The translations under genes were made by a program, and so were the position numbers. From NCBI GenBank assembly GCA_001917125.1, contig MNTU01000044.1, forward strand, positions 20,294-84,293: 64,000 bases of DNA. Reading direction: 5' to 3'. Each line of letters starts with the position of its first letter. Positions within the stretch are counted from its first letter, which is position 1. The notes beneath the pieces are model-generated. The model was not told the DNA's origin. It searched no databases and saw only the letters and a list, made by a program, of their open reading frames with translations. Shown here in pieces: positions 54,307 to 62,364 of the stretch. The DNA is from Azospirillum sp. 47_25 (GTDB lineage: Bacteria > Pseudomonadota > Alphaproteobacteria > RF32 > CAG-239).

Positions 54307-56361
54307 ATGTCCGAGAATACCTACCACAGCACAATCGCCAACGAGAACATCGCGATTGATTCGGTTACCAAACGTGACGGCACCCTCGCTCCGTTTGATA
54401 GCAACAAAATTTACAATGCCATTAAAAAAGCGGGGGAATCCACTGGCGAGTTCGGTGAATCCGAAAGCTGGCTGCTCACCAGTCAGGTTTTGAAAGTCTT
54501 AAAGCACAAATTCTCGGAATCCCTGCCGACTATCGAACACATACAAGATATAGTAGAACAGGTTTTAATTTCCGCCAACTATTTTGCCACGGCCAAAGCC
54601 TATATTTTATATCGTGACCAGCGCAACCGCGCCCGCACCGACCGCAAGGTTATGGTCGATGTCGAAAGCTCAATTAACGAATATCTGGAAAAACTGGACT
54701 GGCGCGTTAACGCTAACGCCAATCAGGGCTATTCCAACGGCGGTTTGATTTTGAACGTTTCCGGCAAGGTTACCGCCAACTACTGGTTAAGCCATGTTTA
54801 TCCGGCAGAGGTCGGCGAAGCTCATCGCAACGGCGATATCCATATTCACGATTTGGACATGCTGGCTGCTTACTGTGCCGGTTGGTCTTTGAAAAACCTG
54901 CTGCATGAAGGCTTCAACGGTGTTCCGGGCAAAACCGAGGCCGGTCCGGCCAAACATCTTTCCGCTGCCGTCGGCCAGATGGTCAACTTTATGGGCACCT
55001 TGCAAAATGAATGGGCCGGCGCACAGGCTTTCTCTTCGGTCGATACCTATCTCGCTCCTTACATCCGCGCCGACCACCTGACCTATGAACAGGTTGAACA
55101 GTCCATTCAGGAGCTGATTTATAATCTGAACGTTCCTTCCCGCTGGGGTTCCCAGACGCCGTTTACCAACTTTACTTTCGACTGGGTCTGCCCGGAAGAT
55201 CTGCGTGACAAACATCCGATTATTGCCGGTGTCGAACAGCCGTTCACCTATGGCGACCTGAAGGAAGAAATGCACATGATTAACAAGGCCTATATGACCG
55301 TCATGATGAAAGGCGATATCAAAGGCCGTCCGTTCACCTTCCCGATTCCGACCTATAACATGACGCCGGATTTCCCCTGGGAAGACGACAATACCGAGCT
55401 TCTGTTCGAAATGACTGCCAAATACGGTTTGCCTTACTTCCAGAACTTCATTAATTCTGTTCTGAAACCGGGGCAGATTCGTTCCATGTGCTGCCGCCTG
55501 CAGTTAGATCTGCGTGAACTTCTTGCCCGCGGCAACGGCTTGTTCGGTTCTGCCGAACAGACCGGTTCCATCGGTGTTATTACCTTCAACTGTGCCCGTC
55601 TGGGTTATGTTTATAAAGGTGACGAAGCCGGCTTGTTTGCCCGTGTTGACGAGCTGATGAACATTGCCCGCACATCGCTGGAAATCAAACGCAAAGTTAT
55701 TCAGAGGCTGATTGACAACGGCCTGTTCCCGTTCACCAAACGCTACCTCGGTACGCTGCGCAATCACTTCTCGACCATTGGCGTCAACGGTATCAATGAA
55801 ATGATCCGCAACTTCACCAACGACGAGCACAACATCGCCGACCAGTGGGGACAGGATTTTGCCGTTAAATTCCTGGATTACATCCGTGCCAAAATGGTTA
55901 AAATTCAGGAAGAAACCGGCCACATGTACAATCTCGAAGCCACGCCGGCCGAGAGTGCGACCTACCGTTTCGCCCGTGAAGACAAAAAACGTTTCAAAGG
56001 CATCATTCAGGCCGGAACCGAAGAAAACCCCTATTATACCAACTCTTCGCAGTTGCCGGTCGGTTTCACCGATGACCCGTTTGAAGCTTTGGATCTGCAG
56101 TCAACCCTGCAGACCAAATACACCGGCGGCACCGTGCTGCACCTCTATATGGGACAGCGCATTTCCTCCGCCAAAGTCTGCCGTGACATTGTCCGCAAAG
56201 TGTTGACCAACTACCGCCTGCCGTATGTCACCATCACTCCGACTTTCTCCGTTTGCCCCAAGCACGGATATATTTCCGGAGAACACAAATTCTGCCCGAT
56301 TTGCGACGAAGAAAAGAAGGCAGAGAAAAGAGCCGCAGCTTCCAGAACCGAAGTTGCATAG
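54307..56361 (+). CDS. nrdD: Anaerobic ribonucleoside-triphosphate reductase, catalytic chain without glycyl-radical domain
   Basis: 684 residues. An N-terminal ATP-cone (about 18-105: SVTKRDGTLAPFDSNKIYNA) for allosteric control is followed by the ten-stranded barrel with GEAHRNGDIHIHDLDMLAAY, CAGWSLKNLL and FTNFTFDW, and the zinc motif SVCPKHGYISGEHKFCPIC. It then ends EEKKAEKRAAASRTEVA with no R-V-x-G-Y glycyl-radical segment, which related class III enzymes carry just after this zinc motif. That segment is encoded by the next gene. The pair should reduce NTPs to dNTPs without oxygen after activation by NrdG. Confidence 0.95.
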   Translation: MSENTYHSTIANENIAIDSVTKRDGTLAPFDSNKIYNAIKKAGESTGEFGESESWLLTSQVLKVLKHKFSESLPTIEHIQDIVEQVLISANYFATAKAYILYRDQRNRARTDRKVMVDVESSINEYLEKLDWRVNANANQGYSNGGLILNVSGKVTANYWLSHVYPAEVGEAHRNGDIHIHDLDMLAAYCAGWSLKNLLHEGFNGVPGKTEAGPAKHLSAAVGQMVNFMGTLQNEWAGAQAFSSVDTYLAPYIRADHLTYEQVEQSIQELIYNLNVPSRWGSQTPFTNFTFDWVCPEDLRDKHPIIAGVEQPFTYGDLKEEMHMINKAYMTVMMKGDIKGRPFTFPIPTYNMTPDFPWEDDNTELLFEMTAKYGLPYFQNFINSVLKPGQIRSMCCRLQLDLRELLARGNGLFGSAEQTGSIGVITFNCARLGYVYKGDEAGLFARVDELMNIARTSLEIKRKVIQRLIDNGLFPFTKRYLGTLRNHFSTIGVNGINEMIRNFTNDEHNIADQWGQDFAVKFLDYIRAKMVKIQEETGHMYNLEATPAESATYRFAREDKKRFKGIIQAGTEENPYYTNSSQLPVGFTDDPFEALDLQSTLQTKYTGGTVLHLYMGQRISSAKVCRDIVRKVLTNYRLPYVTITPTFSVCPKHGYISGEHKFCPICDEEKKAEKRAAASRTEVA

Positions 56362-56393
56362 AGTAAAATTTAACCCCCTTGGAGAATAGAATA

Positions 56394-56600
56394 ATGACAA
56401 CTGTTAATTTTGAAGATATCAAATTAAGCGATGAAGAAAGACAGCCTTGCGAAGTTTGGACCCGCGTTATGGGATATTTCCGCCCGGTTTCCGAATTCAA
56501 CAAAGGTAAAAAGTCTGAATTTTACTCCCGCACCTGCTTCTCAGAAAGCAAGGCAGTATGCGGCGGCTGCAGCGAAGTGATGAATATTGCGGCTGAATAA
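56394..56600 (+). CDS. Separate glycyl-radical subunit of class III ribonucleotide reductase
   Basis: 68 residues. The centre CEVWTRVMGYFRPVSEFNKG with GKKSEFYSR is the NrdD C-terminal glycyl-radical segment, the Gly in R-V-M-G-Y being the radical site. A short N-terminal leader (FEDIKLSDEERQP) and a C-terminal CGGC pair lie outside it. ATG 56394 has GGAG at 56381-56384. It is in a different frame from nrdD and 32 bp beyond its stop, so it is not a simple readthrough. It presumably docks into the NrdD barrel, like GrcA does for pyruvate formate-lyase. Confidence 0.88.
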   Translation: MTTVNFEDIKLSDEERQPCEVWTRVMGYFRPVSEFNKGKKSEFYSRTCFSESKAVCGGCSEVMNIAAE

Positions 56601-56616
56601 TTTCCGGCTTGAAATT

Positions 56617-57321
56617 ATGAATGCAAATCTGATTGTCGGCGGTGTTGAAACTTTCAGCACCGTCGATTTTCCTGGGCACATGGCCGCGGTTGTTTTTTTA
56701 CAAGGGTGCCCCTGGCGCTGCCCTTTTTGTTATAATACCCCGCTGCAGAAAATCGGTGCCGAAACGAATTTCGTCTGGAGCAAGTTTGTTGAATTTTTGG
56801 AACGCCGCAAAGGGATTCTTGATGCGGTGGTCTTCAGCGGCGGCGAACCTCTGGTTCAGGACAATCTGGCGCAGGCAATGAGCCAAGTCCGGGATATGGG
56901 ATATAAAATCGCCCTGCACACCGGCGGCTATCGTCCGGAAAAGTTAGCCGAGGTCTTGCCTTTGGTTGACTGGGTGGGCTTTGATATTAAAACACCTTTT
57001 GTTGAAGAGCGTTATCATCAGGGGACCGGCAGCAAAACTCCGTTGAAGAATATTCTCTCCAGTTTGGATCTGCTTCTGGCTGCGGGCAAGCCTTTTGAGT
57101 GCCGCACGACCTGCGATCCTCGGCTGCTGGATATTGAAGATATTTATGCCATTGCCCGGGATTTGAAAGCTAAAGGCGTTAAGGAATATCACTTGCAGAA
57201 ATACCGTCCGATTCCGTCAGATAAAGTGAGTATGGAAGCCGATTGCGATAAATTTTTCCGAGACAACGCCCTTCATGATTTTCTTAAATCTTCCTTTGAA
57301 GTTTTTGACCTCCGTTCCTGA
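56617..57321 (+). CDS. nrdG: Anaerobic ribonucleotide reductase activating protein (radical SAM)
   Basis: 234 residues. The radical SAM cluster motif reads CPWRCPFCYN (C-x3-C-x2-C) and is followed by VVFSGGEPLVQ (GGE for SAM binding) and GFDIKTPF. Longer than E. coli NrdG (154 residues) and like the larger NrdG-type activases. It should generate the glycyl radical on the small subunit encoded 17 bp upstream. ATG 56617 has only a weak ribosome site; the frame extends back into the preceding gene. Confidence 0.9.
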   Translation: MNANLIVGGVETFSTVDFPGHMAAVVFLQGCPWRCPFCYNTPLQKIGAETNFVWSKFVEFLERRKGILDAVVFSGGEPLVQDNLAQAMSQVRDMGYKIALHTGGYRPEKLAEVLPLVDWVGFDIKTPFVEERYHQGTGSKTPLKNILSSLDLLLAAGKPFECRTTCDPRLLDIEDIYAIARDLKAKGVKEYHLQKYRPIPSDKVSMEADCDKFFRDNALHDFLKSSFEVFDLRS

Positions 57322-57338
57322 ACGGAGGTTTTTGTTTT
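57308..57338 (+). terminator. Rho-independent terminator of the nrd operon
   Basis: Stem acctccgtt with aacggaggt and a T5 plus TTTT run; the proximal arm overlaps the last nrdG codons. Confidence 0.85.
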
Positions 57339-57412
57339 GAGTTGACAAAAGGCGGATTTGTTCCCATACTGAAAAATATTTTTAATTATTAATCACTTAA
57401 TACGACATTATT

Positions 57413-58612
57413 ATGGCAAATATCGGATTTTACGCCGGATCTTTCTCTCCGGTGACCCGCGGACACTTGGGAATTGTCTGTGAGGCATTGAACGACTATC
57501 AAAAAGTCATTGTCGGCGTCGGCATCAATGACAGTAAACAGCAGCTTTATTCTCTTGACGAACGTTGTGAGATGATAAATGCCGCCCTGGATGATCTGCT
57601 CTTTGAATATGAATACCGAGATTTGGTCGGATACCGCTTTTCGCGTTCGGAAGAAAAAGCTGTCTGCCGGCTGAGGGAAAATCGCGGCTGCGTTGAAATT
57701 GTCGACTATCGGGATTTGACCGTTGACTGCGCTTTGCGCTCGGGAGCCACGGCATTGATTCGCGGAGAGCGGATTGTCGGTGACCATGACGGCGAAATGC
57801 AGGCCTCAATTCTTAACAAACAGATTTTGGAAGTCCGCAAAGCACGGCTGAGTATGGCTACCATTCCGGTGCCCAAAGAAGATATGACATATGTTTCTTC
57901 TTCAAACGTTCGCGGTTTGTGCCGCCTCGGCGAATATATTGCGGCTCAGCGTTATGTTATGCCGGGCGTTCATGCCCTGTTGATGAGACATTGCCTGTCC
58001 GAACGCTTTGTTGCTTTAATGCAGGCAAATGCACTTTCGGCAGCCGCTGCCGCGGAAGCATATGACGAATTGGTACGGGCATATTCCTGCGGCCGCCGGC
58101 ATCATACGCTGTCGCATGTCGCGTATATGCTGAATTACTGGCAGATTATGGAAAACCTCGGACGGCTGAAAGTTCAAAATCCGGCGGCAATGGAATTGGC
58201 GTTGTTTTATCACGATGCCGTCAATACCGGAGACGATACCGATGAGGCAGCGTCCTGCCGCATGATGCGTCGTCGCATTTTCGACCGGGAACTGTCTGAA
58301 AATGCGGCAAATCTGATTGGTGCTACGGCGCACCGTCAGTGTCAAAACGACATGACCCCGGATATGAACATAATCAGTGATTTGGACCTGGCTATTCTTG
58401 GTGATACTTTCAATTACGGAATTTATGCCGCCAACATTCGCCGTGAATATCTCCGGTTTGATGAAAAAACTTATCGAAACGGGCGAATTGAGTTTTTGCG
58501 CGGTTTATTGAAACGAAAGCCTTTATATAAAACGGCGGCTTTTCGGGAAATGTTTGAACGGGATGCCCGTACGAATCTTCGCGCCGAACTGGCCTACTGG
58601 CAGTCACGCTGA
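57413..58612 (+). CDS. CoaD-like adenylyltransferase fused to an HD phosphohydrolase domain
   Basis: 399 residues. The N-terminal 190 are phosphopantetheine adenylyltransferase-like: GFYAGSFSPVTRGHLGI (T-x-G-H), NDSKQQLYSLDERCEMI, DCALRSGATALIRGERIVGD and VSSSNVRGLCRLGE, all at CoaD positions. The C-terminal 200 form an HD domain: RRHHTLSHVAYMLNYW, ALFYHDAVNTGDD, TAHRQ and ISDLDLAILG. CoaD makes dephospho-CoA; bacterial CoaD is normally about 160 residues with no fusion. The HD half may hydrolyse a nucleotide or CoA-like product. Confidence 0.85.
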   Translation: MANIGFYAGSFSPVTRGHLGIVCEALNDYQKVIVGVGINDSKQQLYSLDERCEMINAALDDLLFEYEYRDLVGYRFSRSEEKAVCRLRENRGCVEIVDYRDLTVDCALRSGATALIRGERIVGDHDGEMQASILNKQILEVRKARLSMATIPVPKEDMTYVSSSNVRGLCRLGEYIAAQRYVMPGVHALLMRHCLSERFVALMQANALSAAAAAEAYDELVRAYSCGRRHHTLSHVAYMLNYWQIMENLGRLKVQNPAAMELALFYHDAVNTGDDTDEAASCRMMRRRIFDRELSENAANLIGATAHRQCQNDMTPDMNIISDLDLAILGDTFNYGIYAANIRREYLRFDEKTYRNGRIEFLRGLLKRKPLYKTAAFREMFERDARTNLRAELAYWQSR

Positions 58613-58629
58613 CGATGTTTTAAACCTTA

Positions 58630-58659
58630 AACAGGCCTGCGCCGGCAGGCCTGTTTTTT
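58630..58659. terminator. Rho-independent terminator between convergent genes
   Basis: Stem aacaggcctgc with gcaggcctgtt followed by T6 in the plus direction. Confidence 0.85.
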
Positions 58660-58671
58660 GTTGTCGCGTCG

Positions 58672-59514
58672 TCACGGATGCGCTTTGCCGCGGACGGATT
58701 TTTGATGTTCCTTGGCTTTCTTTTCCAGCCATTTATAAACGTTCAGCGTATATTTGTCGGCATCAACGCTGACATCTTCCGGTTCCCAGCGCACGCAAAG
58801 AATGTTTTCTTTGCCCCAGGCCTCGGGAACATCGCCGCTGACGGCATAAATTTTCATATCGGACTTGGCATCAACCTGCAAATGCGGTTCGTCCACCGAA
58901 TAAATTTTCATTTTGCGGACGTTCCCCATAATCCGATAAAGCTCAGTCTCCGGAAAAACGGATAACAGCTTCAAACTCTTGACCCGCAGCCGCGAACGAT
59001 CGTCGGACGGAGATCTCAGCGGGCGGATACCGTGCAGACGTCCGATAATTTTGGCTCCGGCGGCAATGCCCAAAACCGGAATACCGCGTTTTTCTGCCTC
59101 GCGCACCATATTGACATATGTCAGTGAGCATAAAACCGGTTTTTTCGGCAGGGAAGGGGCTGCAAACGTGTTTAACGGATCATCCAGACGCCCTGGGAGA
59201 ATGAGGCCGTCAACGTCATTCAGCGCATCCGGCCCGTCGCAATGGGTCAGAATTTTTAAATCAACACCGGTCTGAGCCAAAGCCCGGACATAGTTTTCCA
59301 GCATCAGATAAAAGCCGTTCTCCCGTCCCATCAGAAAGGCAATTAAGGGGCGGGCATTTGGGGAAGAGGCTGAGGGGTTAAGTTTTTTCCAGTCATCCGG
59401 TGCAATCATGATTTTCGGCTGCTTTCTGGCAGCAGTAATTTTTTCGATTTCATCTTCGGAAATGCCGAAAGCGTGACGGTCAGGCATAAAGGATAAATAA
59501 ACGGCGTCGGTCAT
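58672..59514 (-). CDS. Glutamine-amidotransferase-like protein (peptidase C26 fold) lacking the catalytic cysteine
   Basis: 280 residues. The class I GATase elbow reads LGIAAGAKIIGRLHG where active members have G-I-C-R-G; the cysteine is alanine. The oxyanion and structural parts remain (DGLILPGRLDD; the later H...W-E-P segment HLQVDAKSDMKIYA, ILCVRWEPEDVS). Relatives hydrolyse gamma-glutamyl bonds (PuuD). Without the cysteine this copy is probably not a hydrolase in the usual way; it could bind a ligand. The first 45 residues are an extra N-terminal segment. Confidence 0.7.
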   Translation of the reverse strand: MTDAVYLSFMPDRHAFGISEDEIEKITAARKQPKIMIAPDDWKKLNPSASSPNARPLIAFLMGRENGFYLMLENYVRALAQTGVDLKILTHCDGPDALNDVDGLILPGRLDDPLNTFAAPSLPKKPVLCSLTYVNMVREAEKRGIPVLGIAAGAKIIGRLHGIRPLRSPSDDRSRLRVKSLKLLSVFPETELYRIMGNVRKMKIYSVDEPHLQVDAKSDMKIYAVSGDVPEAWGKENILCVRWEPEDVSVDADKYTLNVYKWLEKKAKEHQKSVRGKAHP

Positions 59515-59596
59515 GGGTTTTCTCCCGCTGCAGGGTTGAGAATTCTCTTACGCCGCCAGTATAGGGGATAAACGAAATAAAATCAAGCAATTCCGG

Positions 59597-59637
59597 TCAA
59601 ACAAAATCCCCGGGATAACCCGGGGATTTTGTTTGAC
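59597..59637. terminator. Bidirectional terminator, perfect long palindrome
   Basis: An almost perfect palindrome centred near 59617, arms caaacaaaatccccggg and cccggggattttgtttg. It ends the minus-strand flavin reductase gene and can act both ways. Confidence 0.85.
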
Positions 59638-59639
59638 GT

Positions 59640-60554
59640 TCAGGCTTTGCGAAAAGCTTTTCCGTTTGCCGGCTTATGTCCGCCCGGCTTTTTACCAAAC
59701 CCGGAAACAGGCCGACGTCCGGCACTGAAATTGCGTTTGCCCTGGCCGTCGCCGCGAAAGTCGCGCCGGTTTCCGCCGTCACGGTTAAACGGCTTGCTGT
59801 TCTCGTCGCGAACCCGGCGGTCGTCTCCTTCCGGTTTATAAGTCTTGCGAAAAGCGTCGTCTTTTTTCAGCGGGCGTCTGCCGAAAGGAGACCGACGCAC
59901 CGGGAAACGTTTGCCGGTGTCTTTTTCATCGGAGGCCTTCTTTGGTTTCTTGACCTCAACTTCAACTTTTTCCATTTTCTGCATCTGTTTTAATTTGGCC
60001 TTATTGACCGAAAAGCCGAAACTTCCGAGATTGCGTCCCAGCGTATAATAGTTGCCGTGGGCATAAGCCAGAATGCCTGCTTTCTCCAAATCAAGCGCCC
60101 CTTTTGCGTTGATGTATTTATCATCGACGCTGACCCCGACCACTTCGGCCAGAAACATGTCATGAACCCCGTAATTGGTCACGCTTTTGACTTTACATGC
60201 AATCGAAACCGGGCATTCTTCAATCTGCGGCGCGCTGACGTTGGCGCAGGGAGCTGCCGTCAGATTCATTTCTTTAAATTTGTCAATGTCACGTCCTGAT
60301 TTTACGCCGCAGAAATCAACGGCGGTCACCATATTCCAGGTCGGCAGGTTAATCACAAATTCGCCGCTTTCTTTGATGATGTCATGCGAATAACGCTGCG
60401 GGCGGATGGAGACATAAGTCATCACCGGATCGCTGCTGATAATGCCGGTCCAGGCCACGGTCATTACATTCGGCTTGTCAACGGTTCCGCACGAAACCAT
60501 CACCGGCGGCAAAGGCGATAACATTGTCCCCGGTTTCCAATTAATTTTTGTCAT
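59640..60554 (-). CDS. Flavin reductase-family protein with long basic C-terminal tail
   Basis: 304 residues. Residues 1-190 are a flavin reductase-like FMN-binding domain (split barrel): NWKPGTMLSPLPPVMVSCG, NVMTVAWTGIISSDPVMTYV, SIRPQRYSHDIIKESGEFVI, NLP. Residues about 200-304 are an arginine, glycine and lysine-rich disordered tail (RRSPFGRRPLKKDD, RRDFRGDGQGKRNFS, GFGKKPGGHKPANG). Such a tail is not part of the family and resembles RNA-binding RGG regions. Domain function: FMN binding or reduction; tail function unknown. Confidence 0.82.
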   Translation of the reverse strand: MTKINWKPGTMLSPLPPVMVSCGTVDKPNVMTVAWTGIISSDPVMTYVSIRPQRYSHDIIKESGEFVINLPTWNMVTAVDFCGVKSGRDIDKFKEMNLTAAPCANVSAPQIEECPVSIACKVKSVTNYGVHDMFLAEVVGVSVDDKYINAKGALDLEKAGILAYAHGNYYTLGRNLGSFGFSVNKAKLKQMQKMEKVEVEVKKPKKASDEKDTGKRFPVRRSPFGRRPLKKDDAFRKTYKPEGDDRRVRDENSKPFNRDGGNRRDFRGDGQGKRNFSAGRRPVSGFGKKPGGHKPANGKAFRKA

Positions 60555-60663
60555 TTTATATTTACCTTTTTGCTGAAATTGTTATAGTTGTGCGTACAGT
60601 AGCTTAAATAATGCTAATGTGCAAGCGAATAACTGAATAAAATATGGGGAGCCTGCCGCCCAA

Positions 60664-61332
60664 ATGCAACTGTCTGACTTACTGCCCGCCGTCGGCGAAC
60701 TGATACCTTACGATTATGAAACCATCCGCACTCCGGAATATGAAACTCTGCTGGCCGGCCTGCTGGCGGGAGCTGTATCGCAGACTGCACCGCATTTTGT
60801 GCAGATAGGGGGCATTCCCGGTGCCGGCAAAACGACATTCTGCAAAAATTCACATTGGGACGAACGGCTTTTTATCAGTTTTGACAAGATTATGGAAAGT
60901 CTGCCCGCTTATCGGCAGGACATTTACCGGTTGGGCGCGGTGCGGGCATTCAATCGTTGGGAAATGCCGGCTCGGATTATCGGCTATGAAGCGCTGCGCC
61001 GCGCGGTTGAAAAAAAGGCCGATATCTGGCTGGAACACAGCGGCGTAAACAATCCGCATGTCGAACTGATTAAAAACCTGAAGAAAAAAGGCTACGCAAC
61101 CGAAATGTACTTTATCCTCTGCAATCTCGATATTGCCTGCCGCCGTGCCGAACTGCGGGAAAAAATCACCCGGCGCCATACCTCCCGGGAAATGATTGTC
61201 AAACGCAACGAATTGGTCAAAACCTATCTGGAACAATATAAAACACTGGTTGATAATCTCTATATCTACGATACTTCCGACAACAAATTCACCTTGCAAA
61301 GCAATTATCAAAAGGGCATTCAAATTCGTTAA
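60664..61332 (+). CDS. Zeta-toxin-like P-loop kinase
   Basis: 222 residues. Walker A GGIPGAGKTTF near residue 50, followed by FISFDKIMESLPAYRQD and a central LEHSGVNN region, the arrangement of zeta-toxin/UDP-GlcNAc kinase-like P-loop proteins, then a helical end with RRAELREKITRRHTSREMIV. Zeta toxins phosphorylate UDP-GlcNAc; homologues outside toxin systems phosphorylate other small molecules. No epsilon-like antitoxin gene is next to it. The ribosome site before ATG 60664 is weak. Confidence 0.65.
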   Translation: MQLSDLLPAVGELIPYDYETIRTPEYETLLAGLLAGAVSQTAPHFVQIGGIPGAGKTTFCKNSHWDERLFISFDKIMESLPAYRQDIYRLGAVRAFNRWEMPARIIGYEALRRAVEKKADIWLEHSGVNNPHVELIKNLKKKGYATEMYFILCNLDIACRRAELREKITRRHTSREMIVKRNELVKTYLEQYKTLVDNLYIYDTSDNKFTLQSNYQKGIQIR

Positions 61333-61491
61333 ATGCCAAAACCATGGTGCGTTTGCCATCTTAACGGAAAGGAAAACTGCAAAAAACAAAAAAGCTCTTT
61401 AAAATCTGGTGCATATTGCTGTGGTGTTGGACTAAGTTTTATGAGGATTTTAAAAATTTAGCTGGAAATATCCGAGCTTGTTTGTGAGTAT
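61333..61491. other. Short AT-rich intergenic stretch, nothing recognised
   Basis: Base composition falls abruptly to the AT-rich level seen also in the membrane gene that follows; no terminator or RNA I can defend. Confidence 0.3.
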
Positions 61492-61812
61492 CTAATTAAA
61501 ATCATACATAACAGAGCCAATATATATAATTTCACCCAGTAACAAAATAATCATTAATGTCAAATATTTGATTTTTTCAAATTTCTTTATTTTTTCAGGA
61601 AATTTATTTGCGAAAATAAGAACTGCAAAAATTACATATACAACTATAAATAAATATCCGATAACACAAAAAATATTGAAGATTACGTCAAAATAGTATT
61701 CGCTGGTAAGTACATCATTAACGATTAAAACAAATTTCCCCCAGAACATTAAACAAATGAGTAAGAAAAAAAAGGACGCCCAAAACAATAAAGATTTAAC
61801 TTTAGATTTCAT
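61492..61812 (-). CDS. Small AT-rich membrane protein
   Basis: 106 residues with three hydrophobic segments (LLFWASFFFLLICLMFWG; IFCVIGYLFIVVYVIFAVLI; LTLMIILLLGEIIYIGSVMY) and basic loops. Its codon use is much more AT-rich than the neighbouring core genes and it sits next to a tRNA gene, both signs of possible recent transfer. No family recognised. Confidence 0.6.
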   Translation of the reverse strand: MKSKVKSLLFWASFFFLLICLMFWGKFVLIVNDVLTSEYYFDVIFNIFCVIGYLFIVVYVIFAVLIFANKFPEKIKKFEKIKYLTLMIILLLGEIIYIGSVMYDFN

Positions 61813-62002
61813 GTGAGAATACCCCTGGCATATAAGTATACAGAGATATTTTCACAAATTTATAAAATCGTCAATTAAGGAAGTTTTCTTTCAGGCAAAT
61901 TGATACATTTACCTTTATTTTCCAAGTCATAGTGCAAAAATTACCATTTCCAAAACCACCAAAATCGGACTGGCTCAAAGGCTTGGTTTTATATAACAAA
62001 AA

Positions 62003-62020
62003 TCGCCCTCAAAGGGGCGA
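62003..62020 (-). terminator. Terminator of tRNA-Leu
   Basis: Hairpin tcgccc/ggggcga with a T5 run on the minus strand (A run at 61997-62002 on plus), immediately 3' of the tRNA. Confidence 0.75.
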
Positions 62021-62026
62021 AATATA

Positions 62027-62113
62027 TGGTGCGCTAGGCCGGAATCGAACCGGCACGTCCTTGCGGACAACAGATTTTAAGTCTGCAGCGTCTACCTGTT
62101 CCGCCACAAGCGC
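62027..62113 (-). tRNA. tRNA-Leu (anticodon TAA)
   Basis: Minus-strand 87-nt tRNA with encoded CCA. It has the long variable arm of leucine tRNAs (TGTCCGCAAGGACG), anticodon stem GCAGA-CTTAAAA-TCTGT with anticodon TAA, T-arm CCGGTTCGATTCCGG, and acceptor GCGCTTG against CTAGCGC with one T-T mismatch. Confidence 0.94.
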
Positions 62114-62282
62114 ATCATCTGCAAAGTTTATACTAATAATTTTGCATAATTGCAATATCTAATTTCGATTTTTTTCAGCCGCCTTTCTGTTGGGGAAGTC
62201 CGATAGATAAAACTTGCCTGTTTGCAAAAAATATGCTTACCTGACTGTTGTAATTGGAAAAATTACATTTAAATATTAATTG

Positions 62283-62343
62283 CCTGTCGGTATTCGGCGC
62301 TGCGGCAGTTGACAGCGTCACGGCACCGCTGCATATCGGCAGG
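62283..62343 (+). promoter_or_regulatory. Large potential hairpin in the psd leader
   Basis: cctgtcggtat at 62283-62293 pairs with atatcggcagg near 62333-62343 (two G-T pairs), enclosing about 39 nt that can fold further. It ends about 20 bp before the psd start (ATG 62365, ribosome site AAAGGA at 62350-62355). Could be a regulatory leader; no known riboswitch class recognised. Confidence 0.35.
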
Positions 62344-62364
62344 CCCTTTAAAGGACTATAATAC

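Noticed and set aside
56340..56400. Split nrdD as a simple frameshift error
   Set aside because: The two frames are separated by a stop, a GGAG ribosome site and a start codon, and the small protein has its own N-terminal leader; not what one missing base would give. Read-level confirmation is still desirable.
56617..57321. Radical-SAM gene as the missing AmmeMemoRadiSam partner
   Set aside because: It directly follows the glycyl-radical subunit, is short, and reads as an NrdG-type activase; the AmmeMemoRadiSam enzyme is longer.
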